This document shows, piece by piece, positions 26,314 to 39,153 of a DNA stretch of 40,655 nt. The translations under genes were made by a program, and so were the position numbers. Origin of the DNA: Aquimonas voraii (GTDB taxonomy: Bacteria; Pseudomonadota; Gammaproteobacteria; Xanthomonadales; Xanthomonadaceae); assembly GCF_900101825.1 (NCBI RefSeq), contig NZ_FNAG01000019.1:1-40655 (forward strand). The letters are read 5' to 3'. The number at the start of each line of letters is the position of its first letter. Within the stretch, counting starts at the first letter, position 1. The notes under the pieces were generated by a model. That model had not been told where the DNA came from. It saw only the letters and a list, made by a program, of their open reading frames with translations, and searched no databases.

Positions 26314-27338
26314 CCCTGACCCAGCTCCGCACCGTCCTCGCCATCGTCGACTCCGGGCTCAACGTGACGCTCGCCGCCGAGCGTATCCACGCCACCCAGT
26401 CCGGCCTGTCCAAGCAACTCCGCCAGCTCGAATCCGGGCTTGGCTTCCGCCTCTTCAAGCGCCGTGGCAAGAGCCTCGAAGCGCTGACACCCGAAGGCCA
26501 GGAAGTCGTGCAGCGCGCCCGCCGCATGATTGCCGAAGCCGAACAGATCCGTGCGCTCGCGCAGAGCCTGAAGCGCGACAACGGCGGTGTCCTGTCCATC
26601 ACCTCCTCGCCCACGCTCGCGCGCAGCATCCTGCCCGCTGCCATGTCGGTGCTCCAGGCCGAACAGCCGCAGCTGGTGATCCGCCTGCGCCACGCCAGCC
26701 GTGAGGATGCGCTCACCCAGCTCGCCACCGGCGATACCGATATCGCCCTGGTCAGCACCTCCACCGATGTCCCGCCCGGCCCGCTTGCGGTGCCCGTGCT
26801 GCGCTGGCAGCGGGTGGCGGTGGTGCCGCGCAACCATCCGCTGGCCGAACTGCGTCGGGTGAGCCTGTCCCAGCTCGCGCGCCACCCCTTGATCAGCTAC
26901 GACTCGACGCTCGATGAGCGTTCGAGCCTGCGCCGTGCCTTCGCCTCCGCCGGCTTCAGCCTGCGGGTCGGCTGCACCGCCCAGGACAGCGAGCTGATCA
27001 AGAGCTACGTGCGCCGCGGCATGGGCGTGGGCATCCTCGCCGAGCTCTCGCTCGACGAGAACGACACCGATCTCGTTGCCCTGCCGCTTGGCCACCTGCT
27101 GCCGATCTGCACCACCTGGGCCATGCCCCGCACCGACCGCGCGCTGTCCGCCCCGGTCGAGCGTCTGCTGGCCTTGCTCGCCCCGCATGGCGACCGCGTC
27201 GCCGTGCGCCGCTGGCTCGCCGGCGATCGCCGCAGCGGCCCCGCTCCGCTCGAACCGGAACAGGTGCCCGTGTGGCAGCTGCAGCGCCCCACGCCCACCG
27301 TCAGCTCGCGCGCGGTGCTGGCTGCGGTCTGTGCTTGA
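26310..27338 (+). CDS. LysR-family regulator, CysB-like
   Basis: A 342-residue LysR-type transcription factor. The N-terminal winged HTH (MTLTQLRTVLAIVDSGLNVTLAAERIHATQSGLSKQLRQLE) and the following effector domain follow CysB/Cbl closely: LFKRRGKSLEALTPEGQEV, ITSSPTLARSILPAAM, GDTDIALVSTSTD, RWQRVAVVPRNHPLA, ISYDSTLDERSSLRRAF, DSELIKSYVRRGMGVGILAE. CysB proteins activate sulfate assimilation genes with N-acetylserine as inducer. The C-terminus is slightly extended (about 40 residues, Arg/Pro rich). ATG 26310 overlaps the stop of the 47-codon ORF. No cysteine-synthesis gene is adjacent, so the regulon is inferred from family only. Confidence 0.88.
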   Translation: MTLTQLRTVLAIVDSGLNVTLAAERIHATQSGLSKQLRQLESGLGFRLFKRRGKSLEALTPEGQEVVQRARRMIAEAEQIRALAQSLKRDNGGVLSITSSPTLARSILPAAMSVLQAEQPQLVIRLRHASREDALTQLATGDTDIALVSTSTDVPPGPLAVPVLRWQRVAVVPRNHPLAELRRVSLSQLARHPLISYDSTLDERSSLRRAFASAGFSLRVGCTAQDSELIKSYVRRGMGVGILAELSLDENDTDLVALPLGHLLPICTTWAMPRTDRALSAPVERLLALLAPHGDRVAVRRWLAGDRRSGPAPLEPEQVPVWQLQRPTPTVSSRAVLAAVCA

Positions 27339-27344
27339 AGGGCC

Positions 27345-27393
27345 GGGATTCGGGATTCGGGAATCGGGATTCGGGATTCGGGATTCGGGATTC
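27345..27393. repeat. Seven tandem copies of a 7-bp unit (GGGATTC)
   Basis: Seven units of GGGATTC, the third being GGGAATC, run without interruption from 7 bases past the regulator's stop. Such GGGAATC/GGGATTC runs are common intergenic repeats in Lysobacterales genomes. A single related fragment (AATCGGGAATCGG) lies after srkA near 24857. Copy number is likely variable. Confidence 0.85.
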
Positions 27394-27525
27394 GTTAGAA
27401 GCGGGACGCGGACTGGTTCGGCGGCTTCGCTCAATGGATTCCTAGTTGTGATTCCGGTCCTCTAGAGCTCCAGCGCGTTCTTCGAAGCACTGCTGTCAAG
27501 CCCCTCTCCCCTCGTGGGAAGCGGA

Positions 27526-27562
27526 GGAGAGTGTCGGCTGCCGGTGGCAGCCGACACTCTCC
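27526..27562. terminator. Long perfect hairpin between convergent genes
   Basis: GGAGAGTGTCGGCTGCC and its exact reverse complement (17-bp arms) enclose a 3-base loop (GGT). It lies in the 296-base gap between the converging cysB-like and yggX genes and could end both transcripts, though no T run follows. It is flanked by CCCCTCTCCCC (27500-27511) and GGTTGGGGACAGGGG (27586-27600), phrases typical of dispersed intergenic repeats in this order. It may therefore be a mobile or REP-like element rather than a dedicated terminator. Confidence 0.55.
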
Positions 27563-27634
27563 GGAGCCCGAGCGAAGCGAAGGCAGGTTGGGGACAGGGG
27601 GCCAATCTCGCCCCACCCTTCGACTATCCCGACC

Positions 27635-27910
27635 TCAGCGCGCGTCTGGCGCGACGTAGCCCGCCACCGCATCCGCCCCACCGCCGAACAGGAACTTCTC
27701 CATCTGCTCACCCAGGTAGGCGCGGTGCTTGGGGTCCATCGGCGACAGCCGGTTCTCGTTGATCAGCATGGTCTGATGCGCCAGCCATTCGGCCCAGGCC
27801 GGCTTGCCGATCTCGCTGTAGACACGCTTGCCGAGCTCGCCCGGCCAGGGGGCGAAGTCGAGGCCTTCGGTTTCGATCTTGTGCTTTGCGCAGAACACGG
27901 TGCGGGGCAT
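27635..27910 (-). CDS. yggX: Iron-sulfur trafficking/protection protein YggX
   Basis: A 91-residue protein of the YggX family, implicated in Fe(II) trafficking and protection of Fe-S clusters from oxidation. It begins [19 protein letters not shown], with the single conserved Cys7, and carries the family phrases [29 protein letters not shown] and [20 protein letters not shown]. Length equals the family norm (about 90). It is last in the ftsY-AsmA-mutY-yggX operon, 18 bases after mutY. The mutY-yggX pairing is conserved in many gammaproteobacteria; MutY itself carries an Fe-S cluster. Confidence 0.95.
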   Translation of the reverse strand: MPRTVFCAKHKIETEGLDFAPWPGELGKRVYSEIGKPAWAEWLAHQTMLINENRLSPMDPKHRAYLGEQMEKFLFGGGADAVAGYVAPDAR

Positions 27911-27928
27911 GGGGGCTCCAGTGGCTGG

Positions 27929-29044
27929 TCAGTCGCAGGCGCCACAGGCGCGCAGGGCGCCGCTGGCTTGAAGGTGTTCGCCCAGCAGCTTGCGCACGGG
28001 CGCGGGCAGGCCCAGCGATTCGATTGCGGCCGCGTCGAACCATGCGCGCTGCGGGCTGCTGTGCGAGCCTTCACCCACACCCTCGATCGCCCGCGCGCGC
28101 CAGCGCAGGGGCTGGACGTCGAGATGGTAGTGGCTGAAAGTGTGGCGGAAGCCGGGCAGAGGTTCGGCCTGGCCTTCAAGGCGTGCCGGCAGGGCGCAGG
28201 CGGCATGTTCGGCATCCGCGTCCCCGGCGCATTCCGGCAGGCTCCACAGCTCGGCCCAGACGCCGGTCTGTGGCCGCCGCTCCAGCAGCACGCGGCCATG
28301 GGCATCGACCAGCAGCAGCATCCGCGTGCTGCGCACCGGAGTCTCCTTGCGCGGCCGTGCCGCTGGAATCAGGCCGGTCAGGCCCTGCGCATGGGCGGCA
28401 CAGCTCTCGCGCAGCGGGCACAGCAGGCAGGCCGGCTTGCCGCGCGTGCAGACGGTGGCGCCGAGATCCATCTGCGCCTGCGTGTAGTCAGCGAGCCGCT
28501 CATCCGGCAGATGCGACTCCGCCAGCCGCCACAGCTGTTTCTCGACCGCCGGCAGGCCCGGCCATTCGGCGATGCCGTGGTAGCGCGCCAACACCCGGCG
28601 GACGTTGCCGTCGAGAATCGGAAAGCGCAGGCCATGCGCCTGGGCAAGGATGGCGCCAGCGGTGCTGCGGCCGATGCCGGGCAGGGCCATCAGCGCCTCC
28701 AGCGTCGTCGGCAGTTCGCCCGCATGCGCTTCGGCGCAGCGCTGCGCCGCACGGTGCAGATTGCGGGCTCGGCTGTAATAGCCGAGGCCAGACCAAAGCC
28801 CAAGCACCTGGTCCAGCGGTGCGGCCGCCAGCGCCGGCAGCGAGGGCAGGGCTTCGACGAAGCGTTCGAAGTAGCTGATCACCGTGCCGACCTGGGTCTG
28901 CTGCAGCATCACCTCGGACAGCCACACCCGATAAGGTGTTCGCGGATGCTGCCAGGGCAGGTCGTGGCGGCCGTGCTGCACCTGCCAGTCGAGCAGGCGC
29001 GCAGCCAGCCCCCACGGCGGTGCTGCGTTCGATTCAGTCGGCAT
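27929..29044 (-). CDS. mutY: A/G-specific adenine DNA glycosylase MutY
   Basis: A 371-residue base-excision enzyme that removes adenine mispaired with 8-oxoguanine. Catalytic residues are visible: Glu44 (SEVMLQQTQV) and Asp145 (FPILDGNVRRVLAR), with the HhH motif LPGIGRSTAGAIL between. The [4Fe-4S] cluster is Cys199-x6-Cys206-x2-Cys209-x5-Cys215. The C-terminal third is the NUDIX-like 8-oxoG recognition domain (VRSTRMLLLVDAHGRVLLERRPQTGVWAELWSLPE). The tail ends CGACD. ATG 29044 lies inside the end of the preceding AsmA-like gene, an 11-base overlap, so translation is probably coupled. Confidence 0.96.
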   Translation of the reverse strand: MPTESNAAPPWGLAARLLDWQVQHGRHDLPWQHPRTPYRVWLSEVMLQQTQVGTVISYFERFVEALPSLPALAAAPLDQVLGLWSGLGYYSRARNLHRAAQRCAEAHAGELPTTLEALMALPGIGRSTAGAILAQAHGLRFPILDGNVRRVLARYHGIAEWPGLPAVEKQLWRLAESHLPDERLADYTQAQMDLGATVCTRGKPACLLCPLRESCAAHAQGLTGLIPAARPRKETPVRSTRMLLLVDAHGRVLLERRPQTGVWAELWSLPECAGDADAEHAACALPARLEGQAEPLPGFRHTFSHYHLDVQPLRWRARAIEGVGEGSHSSPQRAWFDAAAIESLGLPAPVRKLLGEHLQASGALRACGACD

Positions 29045-30122
29045 CGGCTTCGGTTTCCGTTTCGCGCAGTTCGATCTGCAGGCCTTCGATGCGCAGGTCC
29101 GGCTGTTCGATCAGCGGGACCGTCGCACGGAACTGCGCCGGAGGCAGATCGCGCGGCCCCGGCTGGGCGATCCATTCCAGCAGCTCGGCGGCATCCGCCT
29201 GCAGATCGGCCTGCAGGCTGCCGCGCGCGAAGCGCGCCGTGAGCGGGCCGCGGCCCTCGGGCGTGCCGACGAACTCCAGGGCCAGGGTGTACTCGCCGGG
29301 CGACTCGTCGGCTGCCCGCGGCAGGGACGGCCAATCGCGCGGCCAGCGGCGACCGCGGCCCTCCAGTAGCAGCTGCAGGCGATGGGGCCAGGCCAGTTCC
29401 AGATGGCCGTTGAGTCGCAGCAACTCCTCATCCTCACGCTCGGGATCCAGCCAGCGCAGGGCCAATGGCGCCAGCTCCAGCGGCATGCCCTGTGTGGCCA
29501 GCTGACCGGCGGCGTCCGCCTGCAGAGGTATCCGCAGATCGCCCTCGCGGTAGTCCAGCGCAAGCGAGAGGCGGAAGTCCTTGCCGGGCAGCAGGCGCGA
29601 GAGCTGCAGATCGATCTCCTCGAGCGCCCAGCTGTCAGCGGCGCGGCCAAACACCCGGCCCTCGCTGATCGCGAGTTCGGCCGCAAGCCGCGGCAGTCTG
29701 GGGGGCGCCGCCGGTCCGACCGTGCTCGGGCGCGCCGACAGCCAGTTCGCCAAGGCGTCGCGATCCAGCTGCGGGCGCTGCAGGCGCAGCGCAGTGAGTT
29801 CGATCTCGCGGCCCCAGAGCGTGCCCCAGGGCAGGGCCAGCTCGACCCGCTCGGCGGTGAGCAGCGGACGCGCGCCAGCCTCGCTGCGCGCTTCCAGCCC
29901 ACGCAGCACGATGTTGAGATCCGGCCACAGCGAGACGTCGGCGGGCACCGCCAGCTTCAAGCTCAGTCCCGTCGCTCCTTCGGCCTGTGCCAGCAGAGTC
30001 GCGGACAGGTGCTCGGGCTGCATGTGGTGGCGCAGCAGCGCCAGCAGCAGGATCAGCAGCAGGATCACGCCGCCGGCATACAGCGGCCAGCGCTGCCCGC
30101 GTGGGGCCGCGCTGGCGTTCAC
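29034..30122 (-). CDS. AsmA-like membrane-anchored protein
   Basis: A 362-residue protein with one N-terminal membrane helix (about 14-31, a run of Leu/Ile) and a long periplasmic part rich in beta-strand patterns (SLKLAVPADVSLWPDLNIVLRGLEARSE, LTAERVELALPWGTLWGREIELTALRLQRPQLD). This is the layout of AsmA-family proteins, which relate to lipid transport between membranes. It is shorter than E. coli AsmA (617) and lacks an obvious C-terminal repeat domain. The GTG start overlaps the ftsY stop as GTGA and the 3' end overlaps mutY by 11 bases. The family call is from overall pattern, not one decisive motif. Confidence 0.7.
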   Translation of the reverse strand: MNASAAPRGQRWPLYAGGVILLLILLLALLRHHMQPEHLSATLLAQAEGATGLSLKLAVPADVSLWPDLNIVLRGLEARSEAGARPLLTAERVELALPWGTLWGREIELTALRLQRPQLDRDALANWLSARPSTVGPAAPPRLPRLAAELAISEGRVFGRAADSWALEEIDLQLSRLLPGKDFRLSLALDYREGDLRIPLQADAAGQLATQGMPLELAPLALRWLDPEREDEELLRLNGHLELAWPHRLQLLLEGRGRRWPRDWPSLPRAADESPGEYTLALEFVGTPEGRGPLTARFARGSLQADLQADAAELLEWIAQPGPRDLPPAQFRATVPLIEQPDLRIEGLQIELRETETEADAD

Positions 30123-31327
30123 GCGCCCAGCGACTCCGGCAGCAGGGCGTCGACAAAGGCGGCCGGCTCGAACTCGCGGAGGTCGGCTGCCTTCTCACCC
30201 AGTCCCACGAAGCGGATCGGCAGGCCGAACTCGCGGGCCAGCGCGAACACCACACCGCCCTTGGCCGAGCCGTCGAGCTTGGTCACCACCAGCCCGGTGA
30301 CGCCGGCGCTGGCGCGGAACTGGCGTACCTGGTTGACCGCGTTCTGGCCAGTGGTACCGTCGATCACCATCAGTACTTCGTGCGGGGCCGAAGCGTCGAG
30401 CTTGCCCAGCACGCGGCGGATCTTGGCGAGTTCGTCCATCAGCCCGCTCTGCGTGTGCAGGCGGCCGGCGGTGTCGGCGATCAGCAGGTCGGCACCGCGG
30501 GACTGCGCGGCCGCCAGTGCGTCATAGATCACCGAGGCCGAGTCGGCGCCGCTGCCCTGGGCGATCACCGGCACCTGGTTGCGTTCGCCCCAGGTCTTGA
30601 GCTGCTCGACGGCCGCCGCGCGGAAGGTGTCGCCGGCAGCCAGCAGAAGCTGCTTGCCCTGCCCACGGTAGCGGTGCGCCAGTTTGCCGATGGTGGTGGT
30701 CTTGCCGACGCCGTTGATGCCGACGGTGAGGATCACGAAAGGCCTGGCGCCGGCGATCGACAGCGGCTGCGCCACCGGCTGCAGCAGGGCCTGCAGTTCG
30801 CCGCGCAGGGCATTCATCAGCGCGCGCGCATCGGCGAACTCGCGGCGATTCATGCGCGTGCGCAGTCCTGAAACCAGCGACTCGGTCGCGGCCACGCCGA
30901 CGTCGGCGGTCAGCAGGCAGGTTTCGATCTCGTCGAGCAGGTCCTCGTCGAGCTTGGGATTGCGCGAAAACAGTGAGGCGAAGCCGCGCGCCAGCGCGCT
31001 GCCGGCGAGGCGTTCGCGCCAGCTCAGCTTGGCCGGCGCAGGCGCATTTGCGGTCGCGGCCGCTTCCGCGGACGGCGCCACAGCTTCGGGGGCGTCGTTG
31101 GGCGCCTCGGCAATCCGCTCAGCCGCCAAGGGCGCGGCGACATCGTCGGCCGCGACAGCGCCGGCAGCGACGGCTGCGGGAGCAAGGGCTGTGTCGTCGG
31201 CGTACGACGCGGCCGGCGCCTGCGCGTCCTGCGGCGGGGCATCGGCGCAGGCGTCCGTGCCGGCAGACGTTTCGGCCGGCGCGGGCGCCGGGGTCGCGGC
31301 AGGTTTCTTCTTCCAGAACTTGAACAT
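30119..31327 (-). CDS. ftsY: Signal recognition particle receptor FtsY
   Basis: A 402-residue SRP-receptor GTPase that delivers nascent membrane proteins to the translocon. The N-terminal 80 or so residues are an acidic, Ala/Pro-rich A domain after a basic start ([10 protein letters not shown]). The N domain follows ([20 protein letters not shown]), then the G domain with P-loop GINGVGKT (203-210), [16 protein letters not shown] and [10 protein letters not shown], ending [22 protein letters not shown]. The frame extends upstream, but ATG 31327 gives the standard N-terminus. It is first of a four-gene operon and diverges from rsmD. A small hairpin (GCATCC/GGATGC, 31338-31353) lies just before the start. 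Confidence 0.96.
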   Translation of the reverse strand: MFKFWKKKPAATPAPAPAETSAGTDACADAPPQDAQAPAASYADDTALAPAAVAAGAVAADDVAAPLAAERIAEAPNDAPEAVAPSAEAAATANAPAPAKLSWRERLAGSALARGFASLFSRNPKLDEDLLDEIETCLLTADVGVAATESLVSGLRTRMNRREFADARALMNALRGELQALLQPVAQPLSIAGARPFVILTVGINGVGKTTTIGKLAHRYRGQGKQLLLAAGDTFRAAAVEQLKTWGERNQVPVIAQGSGADSASVIYDALAAAQSRGADLLIADTAGRLHTQSGLMDELAKIRRVLGKLDASAPHEVLMVIDGTTGQNAVNQVRQFRASAGVTGLVVTKLDGSAKGGVVFALAREFGLPIRFVGLGEKAADLREFEPAAFVDALLPESLGA

Positions 31328-31419
31328 GCAGGCGCAGGCATCCCGGGGGATGCGCATGGTAGCAGCAGGCCCCCGCGCGCCTCGTGCGCGGGCAGGCGCG
31401 AAGCCTTAGCCTTGGCGCC

Positions 31420-35154
<3,735 letters not shown>

Positions 35155-35167
35155 GCAGGAGAACATC

Positions 35168-36049
<882 letters not shown>

Positions 36050-36111
36050 GCCTCGCCTGCGCTATCGTGCGGGCTCCTTCACACGCGGCACGCGCCGCCC
36101 GGAGCCTCGCT

Positions 36112-36546
36112 ATGCGCACCACCCTGATCGCTTTCTGCCTGTCCGCCGTGCTGCCCGCGCTGGCTGTTGCCGGCAGTTATGGACTTGAACCCATGCCCGC
36201 AGGCGAGGCCACGCCGGTGCAGGCCGCCATCGCCGACTTCGACAAGCACGCCGAGGGCCGGCAGAAGTTCAGCGGCCGCATCGTCGAGGTCTGCCAGAAC
36301 AAGGGCTGCTGGGTGGTGCTGGAAGAAGAGGGCGGAAGCGTCCGCGTGATGATGCACGACCACAAGTTCGACGTGCCCAAGGATTCCAGCGGCCCTGCCG
36401 TGGTCTACGGCCAACTGCAGCGCAAGGAGCTGTCCGACGACCACCGCCAGCACCTGCAGGAGGAATCGACCCGTGGCATGGAGGTCGCCAAGGTCGAGTA
36501 CCGCATCGACGCCTACGCCGTCGAGATCGGCGAAACCGCCGAGTAA
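36112..36546 (+). CDS. Periplasmic DUF4920-type protein
   Basis: A 144-residue protein with a signal peptide (about 1-20, ending LAVAGS). The mature part matches the DUF4920 pattern: FSGRIVEVCQNKGCWVVLEE with Cys61 and Cys66 in a C-x4-C-W arrangement, then VRVMMHDHKFDVPKDSSGPAVVYGQLQRKELSD and a HRQH stretch. The Cys/His set suggests metal or cofactor handling in the periplasm, but the function is unknown. ATG 36112 has CCGGAG 8 bases upstream. The TMEM43-like gene follows after 6 bases. Confidence 0.85.
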   Translation: MRTTLIAFCLSAVLPALAVAGSYGLEPMPAGEATPVQAAIADFDKHAEGRQKFSGRIVEVCQNKGCWVVLEEEGGSVRVMMHDHKFDVPKDSSGPAVVYGQLQRKELSDDHRQHLQEESTRGMEVAKVEYRIDAYAVEIGETAE

Positions 36547-36552
36547 GCCGAC

Positions 36553-37722
36553 ATGATTCCAGGCCTGCGCATGCCGCACGCGCAAACCGGCAAGGGCAAG
36601 GGCGTGCTCGGCGGTGCCCTGTTCGGGCTCGCCATGATCGCTGTCGCACTCGGCCTGCAGTTCTGGAACGAAGGCCGCGCCATGCGCCGCACCCAGGTGC
36701 TGGACGCGGCCAGCGCTCAAGTGCAGCCGCTTGCGCAGGCGGGCGAGGGCGGTCTCGCCCACGTCAGCGCCGCGGCCAGCGCCAGCGCACCGGTGGCGGA
36801 CCCGGATTTCGGCGTCGCCACCCAGGGCCTGGCCCTGCGCCGCGAAGTCGAGATGTTCCAGTGGGTGGAGAAGCGCGAGACGCGCAGCGAGCGCCGCGCG
36901 GACGGCAGCACCCGGCAGGTCGAGGAGTACCGTTACGAGCGCCGCTGGAGCGAGGATCACCAGGACAGCAGCCGCTTCGAGGATCGGTCCGGCCACGAGA
37001 ACCCGCCACCGCCGCCCTTCCGCAGCCAGCGTTTCAGCGCGGGCGAAGTGCGCGTGGACGGCCGCGTGCTGGACCCGAGGATCGCCAGCGAGATCGGCGG
37101 CTGGGAGCCGCTGCCGGCCAGCACCGACGCGCTGCCGCCCAACCTCGCCGCCAGCCTGCGCCCGGCCGACGGCTGGCTGTACAGCGGCGAGAACTTCGCC
37201 TCGCCGCAGGTTGGCGACCTGCGCATCCGCTTCGCGCGAATACCGGAAGGCCAGGTCAGCCTGATCGCCGCGGTGGCACCCGGCCGGCTCGCGCCGGCCA
37301 AGCTGCGCAGCGACGAAGTCTTCTTCCTCATCGAGCGCGGCCAACACTCGCCGGAAGCGCTGATCGAATCGGCCCGCAGCAGCAACAGCGCGCTCGCCTG
37401 GGGCCTGCGTGTCGGCGGCTTCGGCCTGCTGTGGATGGGCTTCGGCCTGCTGCTGCGGCCGCTGGTGGCGCTGGCCGAGTGGGTGCCCCTGCTCGGCCGC
37501 CTGGTCGGCGGCGCCGCCGCTGCCGTGTCGTTCGTCTTCGCCGCCCTCTTCAGCCTGGTCGCCATCGGCAGCGGCTGGCTCTGGTACCGGCCGTGGTGGT
37601 TGTTCGGTGGCTTGGCCCTGCTGGTGGCCGTCGGCGTGCTGCTGTTCCGTCGTGGCGACAAGCCCGCACTGCCGGCGACCGGCTCGCCGCCTACCGCGCC
37701 GCCGCCGCCCCCTCCGGCCTAA
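36553..37722 (+). CDS. TMEM43-family membrane protein
   Basis: A 389-residue protein with the TMEM43/LUMA layout: one N-terminal membrane helix (about 18-36, GVLGGALFGLAMIAVALGLQFWNEGRA), a large extracytoplasmic loop with the family's LRREVEMFQWVEKRE segment, and a C-terminal cluster of about four helices (about 275-370), ending in a Pro-rich tail. The molecular role of bacterial members is not known to me. It lies 6 bases after the DUF4920 gene, so the two probably act together. The TAA stop overlaps the TAG stop of the convergent gene. Confidence 0.87.
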   Translation: MIPGLRMPHAQTGKGKGVLGGALFGLAMIAVALGLQFWNEGRAMRRTQVLDAASAQVQPLAQAGEGGLAHVSAAASASAPVADPDFGVATQGLALRREVEMFQWVEKRETRSERRADGSTRQVEEYRYERRWSEDHQDSSRFEDRSGHENPPPPPFRSQRFSAGEVRVDGRVLDPRIASEIGGWEPLPASTDALPPNLAASLRPADGWLYSGENFASPQVGDLRIRFARIPEGQVSLIAAVAPGRLAPAKLRSDEVFFLIERGQHSPEALIESARSSNSALAWGLRVGGFGLLWMGFGLLLRPLVALAEWVPLLGRLVGGAAAAVSFVFAALFSLVAIGSGWLWYRPWWLFGGLALLVAVGVLLFRRGDKPALPATGSPPTAPPPPPPA

Positions 37723-38057
37723 CGCCCGCTGTCTGCGGGCCTGTCCTCAAGCGGGGCCAGGCCCAGCAGCTTCAGCAGGAAACTGAAGCCCGCCAGCGCA
37801 CTGCTGCCGACAAACAGGCCGGCCAGCAGCACCAGCGCGAGATGCAGCAGGCTCGCGCCTGGGCCCGGCCCGCGGTAGAGCTGGAAACCTGCGATGAGCA
37901 GGCCAAAGAACCCCAGCAGGGACAGCACGGTCACACCCAGCAGCCAGAGCAGATGGCGTTTGCGCATGGAGCGCCTGAGCGCAATGGCCAGCCCCAGCGC
38001 AAGCGCCATGACCGGCGCGGTGTAGGCTCCCAGATAGGCCAGAACGATTTCACTCAC
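37719..38057 (-). CDS. Small hypothetical membrane protein, 112 residues
   Basis: A protein with three hydrophobic segments (VLAYLGAYTAPVMALALGLAIAL, LLWLLGVTVLSLLGFFGLLIAGF, LLHLALVLLAGLFVGSSALAGF) separated by a basic RRSMRKR loop. I do not recognise the family. The GTG at 38057 follows AGGAGG 12 bases upstream and gives a short clean N-terminus; ATG 38108 would add 17 Arg-rich residues. It converges on the TMEM43-like gene and the stop codons share 3 bases. Confidence 0.65.
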   Translation of the reverse strand: MSEIVLAYLGAYTAPVMALALGLAIALRRSMRKRHLLWLLGVTVLSLLGFFGLLIAGFQLYRGPGPGASLLHLALVLLAGLFVGSSALAGFSFLLKLLGLAPLEDRPADSGR

Positions 38058-38132
38058 GGCGGGCCCAGGCCTCCTGCTGCGTGCGCTGGATCTCGCGCGC
38101 TCCCGCATTGGATACGCGACCTGCGCGAGCGC

Positions 38133-38327
38133 CTAGCCACGGTCTGCAGGGGAGGCCGCCGAAGCGTTCGCCGCGCGGACCCTGCGCGCGGCGGCCAGGC
38201 CAAGGCCCACCCCGATGGCGATGCCGGGGCCCATGCCCAAGGCCAGGTTGCCCAGTGCCACGCCCAGGCCCGCGCCGATCGCCGCTCCCAGGCAGAGGCC
38301 GATGCCAATGAAATGCCCCGTCTTGAT
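38133..38327 (-). pseudogene. Glycine-zipper-like ORF without a normal start codon
   Basis: The minus strand encodes IKTGHFIGIG, LGAAIGAGLGVALGNLALGMG and PGIAIGVGLGLAAARR before a TAG stop: two glycine-zipper helices typical of short proteobacterial proteins that begin near the KTGHF motif. The codon at the expected start (38325-38327) is ATC, not ATG, and no ribosome-binding site precedes it. No ATG, GTG or TTG lies upstream in this frame before the cupin remnant's stop. Either the start has been lost (pseudogene) or an unusual start is used. Confidence 0.5.
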
Positions 38328-38405
38328 CGAGTTGCCAGCGTGCGTGCAAAGGATTCCAAGAAGCGGGCCAAGTCCCCCGTCGGTGCGAGTCGGGCCGGCG
38401 AAGGG

Positions 38406-38717
38406 TCAGGCCCCACCGGTCGGCCTGTGTTGGGTGCCTTCGCCTCGGGTGACGCAAAGCATACGACTTGGCGCAAAGAACTTGGCCGTGTGCCAGACGT
38501 TTTGTGGCACTGCCTGCGCTCCTCGGCCGGAGATCTGCGCTGAAACGGTGCCGGACGGAAGCTCCAGCATGAGTTCGACATCACCGCTAAGCGGGTAAAG
38601 GAACGCGTCGCCCTGTGGATGCATCTCCCAGTTCGCCCAATCTTCGGCACAGACGAACTCGCTGATGAGCCAGCCTTGATCGAACCTGGCGATTTGCTCA
38701 GGCGCAAGGAGAGCGGG
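38406..38717 (-). pseudogene. Truncated cupin-domain protein
   Basis: The open frame reads IARFDQGWLISEFVCAEDW, then NWEMHPQGDAFLYPLSGDVELMLELP, then VPQNVWHTAKFFAPSRMLCVTRGEGTQHRP. This is the core of a single-domain cupin, a beta-barrel protein of varied function. Similarity continues past the only ATG (38624) up to an in-frame stop at 38718-38720, with no start codon between. The N-terminal part is therefore missing or frameshifted. Expression from ATG 38624 would give a 72-residue half barrel. Confidence 0.6.
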
Positions 38718-38720
38718 TCA

Positions 38721-39153
38721 GCAGGAAACAAAGAACAGCCGACGCGTCAGCGGGTGACGAGGGAGTCCATACATGACCGTTTGGCCCGCGGCCAACAGCC
38801 GTGGTCCTCGTCGATGTCGATTCCCTGGAGCGCGATGGCTGATGGATCAGGATCGAAGGCCTCGGCCTGCAGAAGCATGAGCCTCAGAACTTGCCGATCT
38901 GCCCTGCGCCGACCATCGTCAAATTGGGGCTCTGAGCCAGTGGCGAGCCGATAGCGCGTTTCGGCATCTTGCCATGGCTCGCGAAGATGGCATCCGAGAT
39001 CCAACAGTTAGTCGTTGGTCGTGTTGTTCATTCGGTCTAAGGTCGAGGTAGCCGGGCCAGAACGGCGTGGTGCCTGGGCCGGGAGGCACAGCAAAGACAG
39101 AGAGCGCCTCGCGGCGAGGTGCCATGGCGCGTAGGCTCGGGTTGACCTACAGG
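38721..39153 (-). pseudogene. Degenerate coding remnant, unrecognised
   Basis: This stretch has no intact gene. Minus-strand frame pieces look protein-like but break: GTTPFWPGYLDLRPNEQ (about 39025-39080), an 85-codon open piece with LREPWQDAETRYRLATG and DRQVLRLMLLQAEAFDPDP (38747-39004), and VMYGLPRHPLTRRLFFV in another frame (about 38721-38775). They could be one decayed gene with two frameshifts, or chance. GC is lower than in the housekeeping region. Confidence 0.3.

Noticed and set aside
27345-27393. Possible CRISPR-like repeat array
   Set aside because: Units are 7 bp and directly adjacent with no spacers; this is a simple tandem repeat.
38054-38731. 225-codon minus-strand ORF
   Set aside because: Frame-shifted shadow of the cupin remnant and glycine-zipper frames; Arg/Ser/Trp-rich with no motif.
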